This document shows positions 14,763 through 14,806 of a stretch of DNA of 14,806 bases, piece by piece. How positions within the stretch are numbered: the stretch's first letter is position 1; each line of letters begins with the position of its first letter. The stretch comes from Bacillota bacterium (GTDB lineage Bacteria; Bacillota_G; Limnochordia; DTU010). Under the pieces are notes generated by a model. The model did not search any database and was not told where the DNA came from. It saw only the letters and a program-made list of their open reading frames with translations. The DNA is taken from NCBI GenBank assembly GCA_012799255.1, contig JAAZLQ010000211.1, positions 1 through 14,806 on the forward strand. The letters are read 5' to 3'. The translations under genes and the position numbers were made by a program.

Positions 14763-14806
14763 GTGAAGATACTTATTCTGTCTGACTTCTTTTTAAGTGG
14801 TCAAAC
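14763..14806 (+). CDS. start of a divergent gene, cut by the window edge
   Basis: Only 14 codons plus two bases are present, reading MKILILSDFFLSGQ. The GTG start has GGGGGG 7 nt upstream. A hydrophobic KILILSD opening followed by a Ser/Gly-rich loop is the first beta strand of a Rossmann-like fold, as in glycosyltransferases of the GT-B/MGDG synthase type and related nucleotide-binding proteins. The family cannot be fixed from so little sequence. Confidence 0.5.
   Translation, partial: MKILILSDFFLSGQ

Noticed and set aside
14775..14804. Promoter TTGACC ... CAGAAT (minus strand) for the Na/Pi transporter
   Set aside because: The -10 match is weak and the site would lie inside the start of the divergent gene; not strong enough to list.

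Overview
The window looks like a core-genome segment of a Gram-positive Firmicute, probably a clostridial or Limnochordia-like anaerobe; I cannot place it to genus. Three things point there. The order dnaE - accD - accA - pfkA - pyk is the arrangement known from Bacillus and relatives. IreB/ReoM (UPF0297) and the trp RNA-binding protein TRAP (MtrB) are Firmicutes families. Strong AGGAGG-type ribosome binding sites and frequent GTG/TTG starts also fit. Almost everything lies on the minus strand, so genes are transcribed from high to low coordinates.

Layout, in the direction of transcription from the right edge. A plus-strand gene just begins at 14763 and leaves the window. Divergent to it is a Na/Pi-cotransporter with a PhoU-like tail (13092-14699). 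Next come ireB/reoM (12750-13007) and murA (11454-12737), 12 nt apart and closed by a clear intrinsic terminator (11423-11444). A second, very compact unit of ten minus-strand genes follows with gaps of 0-56 nt: a short dnaE-type polymerase, mtrB (TRAP), a 65-residue DUF2007-like protein, accD, accA, pfkA, pyk, a PurM/HypE-superfamily 'AIR synthase' protein, a CofE-like (F420 gamma-glutamyl ligase family) protein, and a NamZ/DUF1343 glycosidase. At the left, a GNAT acetyltransferase (206-688, plus strand) converges on namZ with only 12 nt between the stops. The first ~70 nt resemble an insertion-sequence end. No intergenic stretch reaches 300 nt. I saw no tRNA, rRNA or CRISPR array.

Functionally, one block joins glycolysis (PfkA, Pyk) to the carboxyltransferase half of acetyl-CoA carboxylase (AccA/AccD), so carbon flow towards pyruvate and malonyl-CoA is encoded together. 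A second theme is the cell wall: MurA makes the first committed peptidoglycan precursor, ReoM/IreB-type proteins are known in Listeria to control MurA stability, and NamZ releases MurNAc during wall turnover.

The points most worth a second look are: (1) a ReoM-like protein with its phospho-acceptor Thr7 encoded directly upstream of murA; (2) a TRAP with all RNA- and tryptophan-contacting residues intact, sitting in a replication/fatty-acid operon; (3) an unusually compact DnaE with intact catalytic aspartates but shortened internal and C-terminal regions; and (4) an uncharacterised adjacent pair, AIR-synthase-like plus CofE-like, at the end of the glycolysis block. Several start codons were moved inward from the longest reading frame because a ribosome binding site or family alignment supports it; each case is stated.
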